Origin: Spirodela intermedia | Taxonomy: Eukaryota; Streptophyta; Magnoliopsida; Alismatales; Araceae | Reading direction: 5' to 3' | NCBI GenBank assembly: GCA_902729315.2 | Contig: LR746279.1 | Span: 1,316,001 to 1,380,000 of the forward strand | DNA: 64,000 nucleotides | Part shown: in pieces, positions 36,505-49,018 of the stretch | How positions within the stretch are numbered: position 1 is the stretch's first letter | Layout: the number at the start of each line of letters is the position of its first letter | The notes under the pieces: model-generated | Database searches by the model: none | Told to the model about the DNA's origin: nothing | Seen by the model: only the letters and a program-made list of their open reading frames with translations | Made by a program: the position numbers and the translations under genes

Positions 36505-37456
36505 GAAGGTATTGCCTCTCTCGCTCTCTCTCTCTACTTCTCTTTCTATTACTGTATTTATCACCCGCTTGGTCTGATCGCCGTTGATGAAATTTTCTGC
36601 TGAGTTTATATTGAAATATTAATTCTGAATGCCATGTCGACGATCCAATCTTCCACTGTTCTTCCCGGATTTTTCTTCCCCCTTTTCTCCTTAGATTTTG
36701 AAACATCCGTCCCTTTTCTGAATCTCCTTAGATTTTGAAGCATCCGTCTCCCCCTTTCTTTGTATTAGATAGTTGAGAGCAACCCTTCGTCTTCCTGAAT
36801 TTGCTGGGATGGTCTCTTATCATTTCCATTCGAGTCTTCTTTGTTCAGATGAGTGGCCCCTTCTTTTGGCCATGATTCCTGCAAGGGAATGCTTCCATGG
36901 CCCGTCCTATCTTCAGAGAGCTGACCTCTGTTGCTTCTCATATCTAAAAACGCTTATCTTTATTTCTCAATTCAGACATTTGCCGTATTATCTTTCACTA
37001 CCATACTCGAAGCTATGTCAGCTCTTTCAGCTCTTATTTCGCCCAAAAAGGAAACTATTTCCTGTAGTTGAATGCTGCTAGTGCCTGAGCTTGGAAGCCA
37101 TTTATATCCTCTGCTAAGAGTTACCAAGAACACCAAAGTCGCCGATATGATTCTTTCTAGCTGTCTCTTAGAATGATTTTTTCTGCCGTCCTATTTGCTT
37201 CCATCGATTCTTTGTTCTTGGGATCAGCCGATGTGGACTAGATTCTTCGGATCTGATCTGATCTGGTCTGGCCTGTTCACTTTGGTCAACTTCAGGAACC
37301 CAAACCCACCCTTCACAGTGAGGCAAAACACAAGGGTAGAGAGAGAGAGAGAGAACCAGGGCTGATTGATCCAACCTGCAGACGGAAATGCCATTTTCAA
37401 CAAATTTTTACATCAGTGTTCCCTAACCAATAATTTTACAAGGGTGTCACCAGGAA

Positions 37457-37510
<54 letters not shown>

Positions 37511-37704
37511 CCGGATGGTGCAGAACTGGGCCTCAGTCTCTGGATCTCCGCGGCTCCTGCTTTCTGGAGGGCCATGCAAGTAAACAAACAGCAGTCAGCG
37601 TGAAACAGAAGTTAACTTCCCAAGTTCCATCTCGCAGGAGTTCAATCAGATTAGGCGACCGGCGGTGATCAGATGGCGAGGGTTCTCTTGCTGAGCCAGC
37701 TTCA
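36505..37704. other. Intergenic, NSE4/EML
   Basis: Contains a short tandem repeat at about 36685-36755 (two copies of TCTCCTTAGATTTTGAA plus CATCCGTC) and a CT run at 37462-37508. The region next to 37704 is the EML 3' UTR. No further gene is recognisable. Confidence 0.6.
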
Positions 37705-37983
37705 TCAGATCATGTCATTCTCCGCCGCTTGCCGGTAGTCCGACGGGGCCCCGCCGCCCTCTGAGCCCTCCCTGCCGCCACCTTGCCCCATGTTGTCCTC
37801 ATAGTCCGGCGGCGCATGCTGTACCCCGCCATACTGCTTGCTCCTCCAATCCATAGGCTGCCCATGGTTCATCTGGTGCTCACCTTCTTCTGTGCCATCA
37901 AAGTGGGAAGAGGGGCAACATACATAGACCCTACTGTTAGCAGGACTCTAGAGAGAGGAAACCCTGTGCATCCCCATCATTTC

Positions 37984-38033
<50 letters not shown>

Positions 38034-38521
38034 ATTGCTATGTTTTCAGATTCATACCCAAAAGGGCAATCGCCGGTTTAGAGAGAAGGGAGGTTGATCA
38101 CGCACATAAATTGCCCATATATTTATATGTACATACACCCACAAGATTCATGCCTGATTTAGATCATATTTTACCCAAAATTGGAAGGGAAGAAAGAAGA
38201 AGATCACCCCCTCTTTTAGGTTAGATGCACAGAGAAGAGAACAGATCGGAAGAGAGACTAAGAGTATTTACCACTCTCACCATCGGATGCATCGGTGAGC
38301 CTGGCGATCGCATCGATCAGGGACTGCTCGTGATCCTGAGAATCCAAAAGTCAACCCACCATCAGCACAAGAGGAAAAAAAAGAGCTGATACTTTGGGTA
38401 ATCTTTTTATTTCATAAATCTTCCCCCTACTTTTAGCGCCTTCTTCGCCTTCTCAATCTCGAATGGGTCCGGTTGGACCGACCCAAAGACCCTCTCCACC
38501 TGCAACCCAAAGAGTCAAATC

Positions 38522-38568
<47 letters not shown>

Positions 38569-41500
38569 GAGCTTGTACCTCCTTGATTAGGCTGCCTGTG
38601 TCGAGTATCTCGATGTCATCTGGGCCCTTCTTGCCAATTCCATTCTGCGAGGGGGGTAAATCCTTCTTGGGCTGGCCCTTGAGGACCCCTCTACCCCGGC
38701 CGGCCATAGCGCTTCCCCGGCCGGTGCCCTTCTTGACCCCGCGTCCGGGCCCACCGCGGCCTATCCGGCGGGCTACGCCGGGCTCTTCGCCTTCCCAATG
38801 AAGGTCCTCGGGAGATATCTGTTGACCAAATGGCAAGCGCTGACTCTGTTAGCAAGTCGCCTTTACAGGGCAAATCAGTAATTAAAGCTACCATACGGTT
38901 GACTTTTGGTCTGTTTAGGAAGCTGGATCACGGTTTCTCCCTCCACTGATACTGCCCGACATAATCAGACACAAAAATCAGTAAAGGATCTAGCCTTTAC
39001 AGGACCCAGAAGGGCAAATCAGTAATTAAAGCTCCAACATGGTTGACCTTTTGACTAGTTAAGATCTCGCCAGAACACAGCTTCTACCTCCACTAACACT
39101 GCCCAACGTAATCAGGCACGAAAAAGATCCAGCCTTTAAAGGGCTCATCCATGGCAAATCATTAATTAAAGCTCCAACATGGTTGACTTTCGGTCTGTCT
39201 AGGCCTCCACTGATACTGCCCGATATAATCAGGCACAAAAAAGATCCAGCATTTAGAAGGCTCATCCAGGGCAAATCAGTAATTAAAGCTCCAACATGGT
39301 TGAATTTTGGTCTGTTTAGGCCCACTATCCTCAAGACGTTGCGAGAATCTTATGAAGTGAAGAGCTACTATCGTCCAGACGCATCTTATATAGTTGCAAC
39401 TTATATCAAAATTCAAAGGGATATATATATCTATATATGCAACCACTTTTCACGGTTCAAAAATGGTGGAGATTGGAGAATGAAGAAGGATGAACGAAGA
39501 AGAGTGGAGAGATTAAAAAAATAAAATAGATATGATAGAATAGGACCAAGAAAACAGAAGGAAAAAAAAACGAAATAAAAAAATGAAGAAGATGAAGAAG
39601 ATGAACAGATAAGAGTGGAGAGGTTAAAAAAATATTTAGATATGATAGAATAGGACCAAGAAAACAGAAAAAAAAAACGAAATAAAAAAAATCAGTTCAA
39701 ACAGCAAGTGACGATCTGCAAAAAAAATTGGAAACATGTACAAACTATACGTGAAGGTATGTGATATGGAAAGCGAATGCCATATATTTCGTTCACTAAT
39801 TGATTCTGTTCTTCTGATTTATTTCTAAAAAATATCCCTTCTCCATATATTATCATACCTGAAATCTATTTTTCAAATATGGAGGATAAAATATGTGACT
39901 ATATAAGTAACATGCTGAAATGAGATAGTCAACCACCACAGATTTACCCAAACGCAACCGGCAGTGTGCAGGTCTGGCGATCCTACAACTTCCTAGATCC
40001 TTCTCTATATCTAGAGACAGAAAATATGTGAAATAAATACTGTGAATGATGGTTTGATTTATTGATTGATAGAGCAAATCAGAATATGCAATGTACCATA
40101 ATGCCTCTTGATTAAAAATATTTTCTGTATGTGGGATAACAAGATGAACAAGTCAAAAGGAAGAGGCAAAGTCAACGCCAAGAGAAAGATATTATATCAG
40201 GCCAAAATTGTAGTCATCATCAAAACACTCGCAATCATCATGTTCAGTGAGGAAAACAGCACTTGCCCATTCAAGAAAAACCCAAACTATGCTTCAGATG
40301 AGTGCGGAACGATATGGAAACCAGTTTGATAGAAATCCTAAGCATGATTAAACATTAACATGGAATTAAAGCCCTAATCAAGTCTTGATTATCCAAAAAC
40401 TGATTTTTCATAATAATGCTGGAGGTGAATTAAAAAGAAAATAGTGGATAAGAGCGCTAAACAGAGCAGAAACACGAAGAAATACATAACATTGCCTACC
40501 TCTTTGAGGTTGACCCATTCCCAAGTCTCGTCCTTGGTATTTATGTCATAGACAAGAGCATGGAGACCCTGAATATTTGAAAGCATTTGATTCAGCTACA
40601 TGGATGACTAAGAATCAGAACATTCAAGTTCAACAGCTACGAAATACCTCGATGGGATTATAGTCAGTGATGACAGCTTCGTAAAAGTTGTTATCTTCTG
40701 GCCATCGAGTCCAAACTTTGCGTCCAATTAGTGGGTCGAATGCTGAACCTTCAGCCCGACTAGCAAGCTGACCCCTACCAGTTGGAACTGCTGAAGGATA
40801 TGGTGTGGGCTTTGTCGAGGAGGCCACAGGTACTGCCTGACCCTGTCAAAGAATATGAATGAGGAAGATCCAGAGAAAATCAAACGCACAACACAGACTT
40901 ATACACCTCCCAGTAGATAATAGAACTGAAGCAAAAAAAAAAAAAAAAAAGAGGGAGATGATGGACCAGTCAAATGGCATATTTATATACCAGCTAATGC
41001 ATAGCCATTAGCTTTGCATGTTACTGATCAGTCAATCCAATCGAGGCATATGACTACACTGCATATTAGCATTAGTATGATGTAAAATAGTCAACTCACT
41101 GATTTACTCTTCTTTCCCCGGGCAGATACTGGTCCAGAACCTCTCTTTGCAGCAGATGAAGATGGTTGCATCGATGCAGCGACTCCTTGTGGGTGTAATG
41201 CAGACGATGGTGCACCCAACGATGAAGATGGTACAGGCTGGGATGTCTTCTGCTTCTTACGAGATGCAGAAACAGTAGGACTTTGTACAGTATCAGGAAC
41301 AGGTTGAGCATTGCTAATGAAACCACCTTGGGGACCACCTGCTCGTCTCCACTCCCTAAATAAATTGATAGAACAGCTTTTTTTAGCCGTTTTTAGTATA
41401 AAATATGGATGGTTGATAGTTGAAGAAAAACTCTTGATATTAAACATATGCATATTTTGCATGTTATCAACATAAGTTACCACTAAAAATAAAAAAAATG

Positions 41501-44155
41501 TGCATATTTCGTGGAACCTTATTTTCCGAATAATATCATCAGCATTAACCCTCGTAAGTAGTTCTCTGTGTTCTTCATCAGACACTCTCAGCTCTTTGCG
41601 AAGCTCTGTTATTAAGCTCTCCTTTTCCTGAAATTGGAATTTCAGAAACTGTGAAAAGCAAGGTAAAAATGGATATGGCAAAAGTATTTTTAATATCAAT
41701 AATCAGGTAATTACCCAGGTGATGGCATCAGATTGAGCTTTGAATGCTCGTAAAACTGAGCAATATGCCTCTTGCTCAAGCTGATGGATTTCTGTTTCCA
41801 TGTCTGTTTGAACCCTGGAGAATGAAAGACCACCCATGACAGCATTTCTTCCATTCCCTGCAACACGACCTCCCCTTATACCTCTATTCTGATGGGTTGG
41901 TGGAAGATCATCGTCAGTCCCTGCAGGTATTTCAAAAAGTTTAAAAAAAAAACGCTGTTTAGTACGATGGTTTCATGTCATCATAACCGTACGCTGTTAA
42001 GAATTTTTTTTTAATAAAAATACGAAAATAAATTCTGCATAGAAATGTACAAGATCTGGCGGCACCAGCGACTAGTTCGCATCATCCAGAGAAAAGAAAA
42101 GAAAACAAACCAGTAATATATATCCTTAACAATATCAATATGTCCGTTCATGACATAAAACCCTCATCAAATATCTAGGATCTCATGACTTCATCAACTA
42201 TAAATGCATCCAACACACCAGAGAAATGATATCTCACAGGAATCCTAACCATGTTCTTGATGGATTGATTGAAATCAGCCACTATGATGTGGCATCTCAG
42301 AGCATCAAAAAATGTCGTATTCAGTCAAGACTATGTCATGACAGCACAGAAACATCGTTTTAGATATAGCGGTCACTTTATTTACAGTGAAATCCTTCAC
42401 GGTGATAGGAAGAAGATTCCTAAGACTTATTCGAGTTTACAGGTAATATAATATATTTTCTTATTTGAAATACACCAATGTTTATTTCCTAAACATCAAG
42501 AGAAACCCTACGAGAAATCATGACAGCATAATACATATAAGTTTATTAATAACATCTCTGGATCGAAGGTCTCCACATAAATTTGTTCTTCTAAATGAAG
42601 CTTCTGGCGTAATTTGCATTCGTATTCTCTGATGAATCAACAGTAGAAGATGGAGATTCAGAGCACAGTAGAACTTGTGCACACCGGTTGATGCGGGCCT
42701 CTACCTATATACTCAGCTTCTCAGAGCGCCAGGGATGATTTCTAGAGATCCAACAAACCAAAGACACCCATCTGCATTCCATCACTTAAACCTCACAACA
42801 CCTGTCCCCAATGACGTGGTAAAATGATTAACAAAGTCCACTTAAATATTTCAGGGTTGCAGAACGCTGGTTGATCATCCGTTATTTTTCCATAATGATA
42901 CACTTTTAAATCGACGTGAAAACTTTTGCAAGATGGTTTTTTATGTTATTCTGTAATCATTTTTTGGATTGTTTCAGATCAAGCACTTTCTCATGTCCCT
43001 CTGATGTTGACATATCATGATCTGAGAAAGTGTCCCATATCTATTTGTCTACCCCCTAGGTCCTCTGCCATTAAGAAACACATAACAAGAACAAAACAAA
43101 ATAAAAATTGAATCAAGCATATTCTGTTCTAGATGACTCAGGTTACTCATATACCCAACGACACTCAAATTGCATCTCATGTTTGTTTTAATAAGCATCC
43201 AGACTCCATCATCACATGAACGATGGGTAAACACTTCAAGATCAGTGTTAACCATGTCTAGACGTCTCTGATCTTTTCAAAAAGTTTGGTGAGAAAATAG
43301 TTTGGAAAACTTCCAACGTACAATGAATGAGATATTCCTATTCATCAGACTGTTGTCTCAATACGGCCTTAACGCACAAGTCTCATCAATGGCCATCTAT
43401 CACTGTCAGATTATATTAATAACCATCATTACATCTGGCACAAATGATTATACTTCATAAATTTGCAGCAGTTTTTTTATTAGTTATTTTCTTCTAGAAA
43501 TTCAAGACTGCAAAATTCTCCTTCTATCAGCACAATATTTTTTACAACGCCAAAGATTATCGTGTTTGTCGGCGACTTAATTTTCCTATATTTCACTAAA
43601 TATTCCATTTATTTTTTCACGTTCAAGAAGGCATTACCATACGAATGTTGCCTACTCGAACTACCATATCCCTAGGATACCTCAAAACAGTGAAGAAATC
43701 CTAAAACATGGGTTACTGCACCTTGAATTTCAGACGAGTAGTATTCCCTTCAAATCAAATGCCTCTAGGTAAGTACCCTGCACAAAACCCTAAAACGCAA
43801 GAAAGAAACTAACCCCTCCTGTATAGAGAAGAAACCAACTGAAAAAAGCACGGACGAAAGGACCACAATATTACAGAGCCGAAAACGACAGCCGTATCAC
43901 ACTATATCAAGCACAAGCCTCCGCAAAGAATCCCGCTCAGCCATGGCCATCTCCTCCGCACCACCCAAACCCAGCTGCCAATCGCGCCAAAAGGCACCTC
44001 CTTTACCGGCACTATCCAGAACCGAAGAGAAAAAACGCAACGACAGAAGAAAAACCCTAGCCCTAGGTTTCCACCAAATAAGCCGGGAAGAACTTTCAAA
44101 CGCCAGTATCCGTCGAAGCAAACTCACCGCTGCTATCAGAAGGATCATATTCCAT
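37705..44155 (-). CDS. EMSY-like protein with ENT and Agenet (Tudor-like) domains
   Basis: Nuclear chromatin-associated protein of the plant EML family (Arabidopsis EML1-4); members read histone marks and act in immunity and seed development. Ten reverse-strand exons join in frame to 470 residues: 44128-44155, 41715-41920, 41518-41627, 41100-41355, 40648-40842, 40500-40568, 38579-38818, 38431-38499, 38281-38335, 37705-37889. Protein order: [23 protein letters not shown] domain ([40 protein letters not shown]) around residues 48-120; Ser/Pro-rich linker; Agenet domain ([20 protein letters not shown], then [19 protein letters not shown]) around 235-290; a Gly/Arg-rich segment after [14 protein letters not shown]; and a C-terminal helix [20 protein letters not shown]. 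The 1.7-kb intron 6 carries two tandem arrays. Intron 7 is 79 bases and half of it is CT repeat. Which EML paralogue is not decidable. Confidence 0.95.
37983..38032. repeat. CT microsatellite in EML intron 9
   Basis: About 45 bases of pure CT on the + strand (GA in the EML sense), within the intron before the last EML exon. Confidence 0.9.
38526..38567. repeat. GA microsatellite filling EML intron 7
   Basis: A GA run on the + strand, so CT in the EML transcript. It occupies more than half of the 79-base intron and doubles as its polypyrimidine tract ahead of the TTGCAG acceptor. Confidence 0.9.
38868..39320. repeat. Tandem array (~115-142 bp, 3.4 units) in EML intron 6
   Basis: Units begin near 38868, 39011, 39153 and 39269. 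Each starts GGCAAATCAGTAATTAAAGC, then CAACATGGTTGACTTT, a CTCCACTGATACTGCCC stretch, ATAATCAGGCACAAAAA and GATCCAGC-TTTA. The last copy is cut after about 50 bases. Confidence 0.92.
39481..39690. repeat. Tandem duplication (~104 bp x2) in EML intron 6
   Basis: Two direct copies, about 39481-39584 and 39585-39690, sharing AAGAGTGGAGAG, TAGATATGATAGAATAGGAC, CAAGAAAACAGA and AACGAAATAAAAAAA. The poly-A stretches between differ in length. Confidence 0.9.
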
Positions 44156-44556
44156 GGCCGTGTCTTCGGGGGCGACTACCCCCTGCACGCACCGCCCTCC
44201 GGCAAGAAACTAACGTCGAGAGGTGACGAGTTCCTTTCCTCAGCCGCAGCGGCGCGCCCCGATCCCGACCTAGACACCTCCCAAGAAGTCCACCACCGAT
44301 CGGCGCCTGAAACCCACTCCGATTCCAGCTCTCACCACCCGAATTCGACGCGAAACCTCCCCCGCCGCTGATCGAAAGTAAATCTTAACGGGACGATGGA
44401 GGAAGAGGGCGTAGTCGGAGAGTCGAACAAGAGAGAGGAAGAGAGAGAGAGGCAGGAGCGGACGCCAAGGAAATTTATATATTTTAGCAGAATTCAATTT
44501 TTGAGTTCCGCGTTCAGCCCCAAATCCAGCAGAACCAACGGCTCGAAACGCAGCTT

Positions 44557-44580
44557 CACGTGCCACTTACTTCGCACGTG
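44557..44580. promoter_or_regulatory. Paired G-boxes, first promoter copy
   Basis: CACGTG at 44557-44562 and again at 44575-44580. The G-box core is palindromic and is bound by plant bZIP and bHLH factors; position between two divergent genes makes a regulatory role plausible but unproven. Confidence 0.65.
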
Positions 44581-44801
44581 TCTAACTTAAACGGATTCTT
44601 AACGGATTATTTTAGGTGTGTCCGCCACTTATCGGTTCTTACCCAATCAGTGGTCTATCTCGGACGGTTTGGTTTATTAAGTGAACGGTCAAGATTAATT
44701 TTTTTACCATTCCAAACTACACCGTCCGATCATGGGCGGATTCTTACCGCCAGTTTCTACAATGGCCCAATATGGCCCATTAACCCGTAGAAACGCATCT
44801 T

Positions 44802-44824
44802 CACGTGCCATTTACACCCACGTG
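44802..44824. promoter_or_regulatory. Paired G-boxes, second promoter copy
   Basis: CACGTG at 44802-44807 and 44819-44824, the duplicated counterparts of the first pair. Both hexamers have stayed intact while nearby bases diverged. Confidence 0.65.
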
Positions 44825-45190
44825 TGTACGTAAAACGGATTCTTAACGGATCCCATTTAGAATCCATGTAAGTGAGTAATCCGCTCTTATCGGTTCATGC
44901 CGGACAGCCATGGTGAATTAAATGAAGGGTCAGGATTATATATATTTCCAACCCAGGCAAAATTACCGTCCGATCATAGACTCTCTCTCTCTCTCTCCCC
45001 CCCCTCTCCTCACCAGTCTAACTGGCCCAATATGGCCCATTTTCCCCAAGAAACGCGGGCCGAAGAGTCTGCTAAAAACAGGGTGGGCCGGCATGGCCAT
45101 AGGCCCATTATACGTATTAGGTTCAGGCCCATGAAAGGAGTGAGCTCCGGTGGTGGATATAATATATGAGGGAAATTTGAAACTCCAGAA

Positions 45191-46809
45191 ATGGCGTCCT
45201 CATCGGGGATGGAGGGGGCGGCAGAGGAGCGGCGCCGCCGGTGGCCGCCGTGGAGCTCCCTGGAGGGGAAGATCGTCATGGTGACCGGCGCCTCCTCCGG
45301 CATCGGAAGGGATTTCTGTCTGGATCTCGCAGCCGCCGGCTGCAGAGTCGTGGCGGCGACGAGGAGGATCGACCGCCTGGAATCGCTCTGCGCCGAGATC
45401 AACGCGCGAGAGCCGCCGGCCCTGCGAGCGGTGGCCGTCGAGCTCGACGTGAGCGCCGAGGAGGCCACAATAGCGCCGGCGGTGGAGCGGGCATGGAGCG
45501 CCTTCGGCCGCATCGATTCTCTGGTAAATAACGCGGGAGTGAGAGGTGATTCCCGATCTAGGTCTGGCCGGAGTTTCTCTCGTTGTTTGTTTAATTTCTT
45601 CATGGAATATGTTGGTTGGGGTTTCCGTTCCCCTGGATCGCGTTCCTTTGTTTCAGTCCAAAGTGCTTGCCTAGAATCTGAAATCCGTTTAGTTCACCAC
45701 TTCATTATTTCAAAATTATACCTACATATCTACTCTCATATACCTTCCCAAATAACCCGGGATCAGCAGTTTCCTGGAAAATATTATGATCAAGCTCCCT
45801 CATAGTGATCGTCAGGAAAATATCAGTTCGATTTAGGTTTCCTACTTACGGAAGAGATGAGATCGTCGTAGATTTACGTTGACGTTTTATCTTGAATCAT
45901 CTTACCAATGGTTTTACCTATTTTAGCAAACTATTCGATTTGTAAGATCTTTGATCCGTCTGATGACCGCTAATCTTGGCCTGAACCAACCCGCGGCCAT
46001 CTGAACCAGGTGGTGTGAACTCTCCTCTGAAGACACCCGATGGTGAATGGACCAACGTGTTTGCCACCAGTGTACCCGGATCTTGGTTAGTTGCTAAACA
46101 TGTCTGCAAGCTCATGCGTGGTGCAAAGTTGGGAGGGTCGGTAGTCAACATCTCTTTAACATCTGGCATCAGCCGCGGACAATTACCCCGATCAGCCGCC
46201 TATGCTACATCAAAGACAGCATTGAACGTGATGACCAAAGTTAATCCCTCAATTTCCAGAGCGATTTGTTCATCCATTCTATGATGGTTTGATCATCTTT
46301 TCTCATCGTGGGCTCAAAGTTTTGGAGATTTTGTGCCATCTTTGCCTGCCATCAAAATATGATTTTACATCGAGATACCGTCCATCATATATTTTTTCTA
46401 ATCCGAGTAAATCTCATCTGATGATGCCATCTATGCTCACCGTCAACTCCATATTTGGCAAGTTTATTGCATCTCTCAAGGGGGGCCTTTGACATTTCAG
46501 GTGATGGCGTTGGAGCTAGGAGCATACAACATCGGGGTCAACTCCATATCGCCAGGAATCTTCAAGTCAGAGATCACCGAGGCCCTCGTGAAGAAAAAAT
46601 GGCTCAAGGATGTCGCCGCAAAGATTATCCCTCTGAAAACTCATGGCACGGTTGACCCCGCGTTGACCTCCCTGCTCCGGTATCTGATCCACGATGCATC
46701 GAATTATGTGACCGGCAACATCTTTGTTGTTGATGCGGGGGCACCCTCCTCCCAGGAGTCCCCATCTTCTCCTCTCTCTAAATGTGGCGTTATCAGTTCC
46801 TCTCTCTAG
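45191..46809 (+). CDS. Classical short-chain dehydrogenase/reductase (At3g46170 type)
   Basis: NAD(P)-dependent oxidoreductase of the classical SDR family, similar to plant proteins annotated as 3-oxoacyl-ACP reductase FabG-like; the substrate is unknown. Three exons, 45191-45545, 46010-46239 and 46501-46809, join in frame to 297 residues. Motifs: [10 protein letters not shown] (cofactor binding), LDVS, LVNNAG, the catalytic Ser in NISLTSG, YATSK with catalytic Tyr and Lys thirteen residues after that Ser, and [13 protein letters not shown]. Near the C terminus [20 protein letters not shown] and [10 protein letters not shown] match the Arabidopsis group. No clear targeting peptide or peroxisomal tail is seen; the protein ends CGVISSSL. 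The first exon is very GC-rich. The gene is divergent from EML across the duplicated G-box promoter, with only about 135 bp between that duplication and the start codon. Confidence 0.93.
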
Positions 46810-47540
46810 CCCACATCACTCAAAGGAGTGGGAGGGTCAATGGATGCTAAAAATAGTCCTATGATTGTCAACCTCTGTGTTAGAAGCTGTATATATATAT
46901 ACTTGGTGGACACAAAATCAACGATAAATTACCCAAATTTCTTGAATATTTCATGTACTGAATAATCCATGCATGGGTTTGCTAGGATTAAATAAAATAA
47001 ATAATCGGTTGATAGTAAAATAAATAAATAACTAAATAAATGGTTTTTATCAAACGGAATTTCAATGAAGCATCAGAAAAATATTGATTTATTTAGTTAT
47101 TTTTTAGTCATTCCACGATGCAATATATCTCCCATTCTTAGAACATATTCAGAATGTTGTTTGGAAAATTTTAAAATAATCTAAAGCTTTCCTGAAAATA
47201 TTTGGCTTGATATCCGAAGAAATAAGAACACAAAAACCAATGCAATAAATTCACGAGCATCCCATATTTAAACAGCCCAAACAACTCATTTTAGCGTAGT
47301 TATTTACTTTATTTGTGCCTTTTTAAAAAAAAATAAATATACAAAAAAATAGGTAAATGAAAATGTAAGCATCTGGACATATATTTGAAAGGGTTTATCT
47401 AAATTAAGAAGGATGTACATTACGAAATAATGATTAATTCTTTTATTATTTCCGCAGGCAAAGTATCGAGAGTAGCCAAAACGAAGAGAGTTTAGAGTTG
47501 TACCCAATGAAAACTCTGTTCAATTATGGTAAATGCACGG
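46810..47540. other. Intergenic, AT-rich
   Basis: SDR 3' UTR and AT-rich spacer; no gene or repeat of note before the GA tract. Confidence 0.6.
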
Positions 47541-48002
47541 TGGAAGCTTGAACTGAGAGAGGAGGGAGAGAGTGAAAGTGTGTGTGTGTGTGAGAGAGAG
47601 AGGTAGTGAAAGTGAGTGAGTGAGAGAGAGGGATAGAGAAAGGGGAGAGAGGATGAGAGAGAGAGGGAGAGAGAAAGGGGAGAGAAGATGAGAGAGGGAG
47701 AGAGTGAAAGTGAGAGTGTGAGAGAGAGAGAGGGAGAGAGAAAGGGGGGAGAGGATGAGAGAGAGAGTGAAAGTGAGAGTGAGAGAGAGAGGGAGAGAGA
47801 AAGAGGGAGAGAGAGAGAAGAGAGAGAGTGAAAGTGAGAGTGAGAGAGAGAGGGAGAGAGAAAGAGGGAGAGAGAAAGAGGGAGAGAGAGAGAGAGAAGA
47901 GAGAGAGTGAAAGTGAGAGTGAGAGAGAGGGAGAGAGGGGGGGGAGACAGACAAACGGAGAGATAGAGAGACAGTGAGAGAGCGAGAGAGAGAGAGAGAG
48001 TG
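47541..48002. repeat. 460-bp purine-rich GA tract with internal higher-order repeats
   Basis: Almost entirely purine on the + strand. Beyond simple GA it has recurring blocks GAGAGAGTGAAAGTGAGAGTG and GGGAGAGAGAAAG-GGGAGAG spaced about 60-90 bp apart, so whole blocks have been duplicated. Long open frames across it on the reverse strand are artefacts of the repeat. Confidence 0.92.
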
Positions 48003-49018
48003 ATCGCAAGGTAGTAAAATATTTATATATTCCTGTGTTAGAACTGACAGAACGTCAAACACGTCTCGATAATAACAAGGTCAGCCCCGCCCAGGCCTTT
48101 TTATAAAAAAAAATCCGATTTTGACAAAAGTTTTGACTTACCCGCCCCATCTGAATTTGATATTCGGGCCACGAGCGTCATGTTATTAAATAAATAGAAT
48201 TAATAGCTGCGAACATCAACATTGGATTCCAACAGTAAAGTAAAGTAGATTTACGAAGAGGGCGGATTTTTTTTTCTTCTGAAAGCTCCTCAATGATTCC
48301 GAGGACGGGGTGTCGACGAAGAGGAGGCAGAAGCCATTTGCGGAGCTTTCCGCTCGCGAACAAAGGAGCAACAGTTCCCCCGACCTCTGTCCCACTGTTA
48401 AGAGGGAAACAAGCCAAGATCCCAGAGCCCCAGGCGATCTCGTGGCCACATTCCGAAAGATTCTCACACTCCCACGAGTCGGATGGAGCCCGAGGATCAT
48501 CAGATCGCAGAGGAAGCTCATGGAGAAGGCGAGTGCCACGACAGGAACCGGACAACGCCGGCATGGCGAGGGGATTCTTCAAAAAGCGGCTTTCAGAGGG
48601 GAAAAGGAGGGAGGGGTGTATCTTTCCCTGCCTGCTAGGGTTTCAGTACGAACGCCGACGCCCCCCTCCCCCCCTGCGAGGGTTCTGCGGCCTTCGCCTT
48701 CTTTCTGCTCAGTTTGAATAAAGGCGGAGCAGGGAGCCAGAGCCTTCTTTCTCCAAAAAATTAAAATCATAAACACCCGGTGGTACTTTTCGTCCCCTTT
48801 AAGCTCGGTCCCGTCCTAAATCTGTGGGGATTTGCAGGGCTGGAGAGGGGAGATGTTGGGTCTCCTGCGAAGCTTCAAATCCCTAGTTGGCCTGGCCCCC
48901 CAGAAGCTAGAGGGGACGGTCTTCTTCTAAGGCAGTGGGTGGTCACACCCCCTCTCCATTGGGCTCCCTTCTTTGTCCGCTCTCGGCCGACCAAATGAGG
49001 GGGAACTAGCTTTCGGAG
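48003..49018 (+). other. Upstream region and probable long leader of the SPL gene
   Basis: GC-rich from about 48290 to 49018, with open frames on both strands (for example 48310-48717, which starts at GTG). None resembles a known protein. SPL genes often have long leaders, so I read this as promoter plus 5' UTR, but a short separate gene cannot be excluded. Confidence 0.45.

Larger units (their letters stand above)
44545..45056. repeat. Tandem duplication (~250 bp x2) of the EML/SDR intergenic promoter
   Basis: Copies at about 44545-44789 and 44790-45050. Both contain GAAACGCA-CTTCACGTGCCA, a second CACGTGT about 12-18 bp later, AAACGGATTCTTAACGGAT, CTTATCGGTTC, a GGTTTATTAA/GGTGAATTAA stretch, ACCGTCCGATCAT and TGGCCCAATATGGCCCATT. 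The second copy contains a CT run (44981-44999) and ends with the start of a third unit (AAGAAACGCG). The block lies between the divergent EML and SDR genes. Confidence 0.92.

Noticed and set aside
37705-38818. A separate Gly-rich protein gene starting near 38836
   Set aside because: These exons join in phase to the ENT/Agenet exons at 40500-44155 and match the EML C terminus, so it is one gene.
47520-48062. 180- and 161-residue reverse-strand frames of Ser/Leu repeats
   Set aside because: Translations of the GA tract; no real protein.
48310-48717. 135-codon + strand frame upstream of SPL
   Set aside because: Starts at GTG, resembles nothing known, and lies where the SPL leader is expected.
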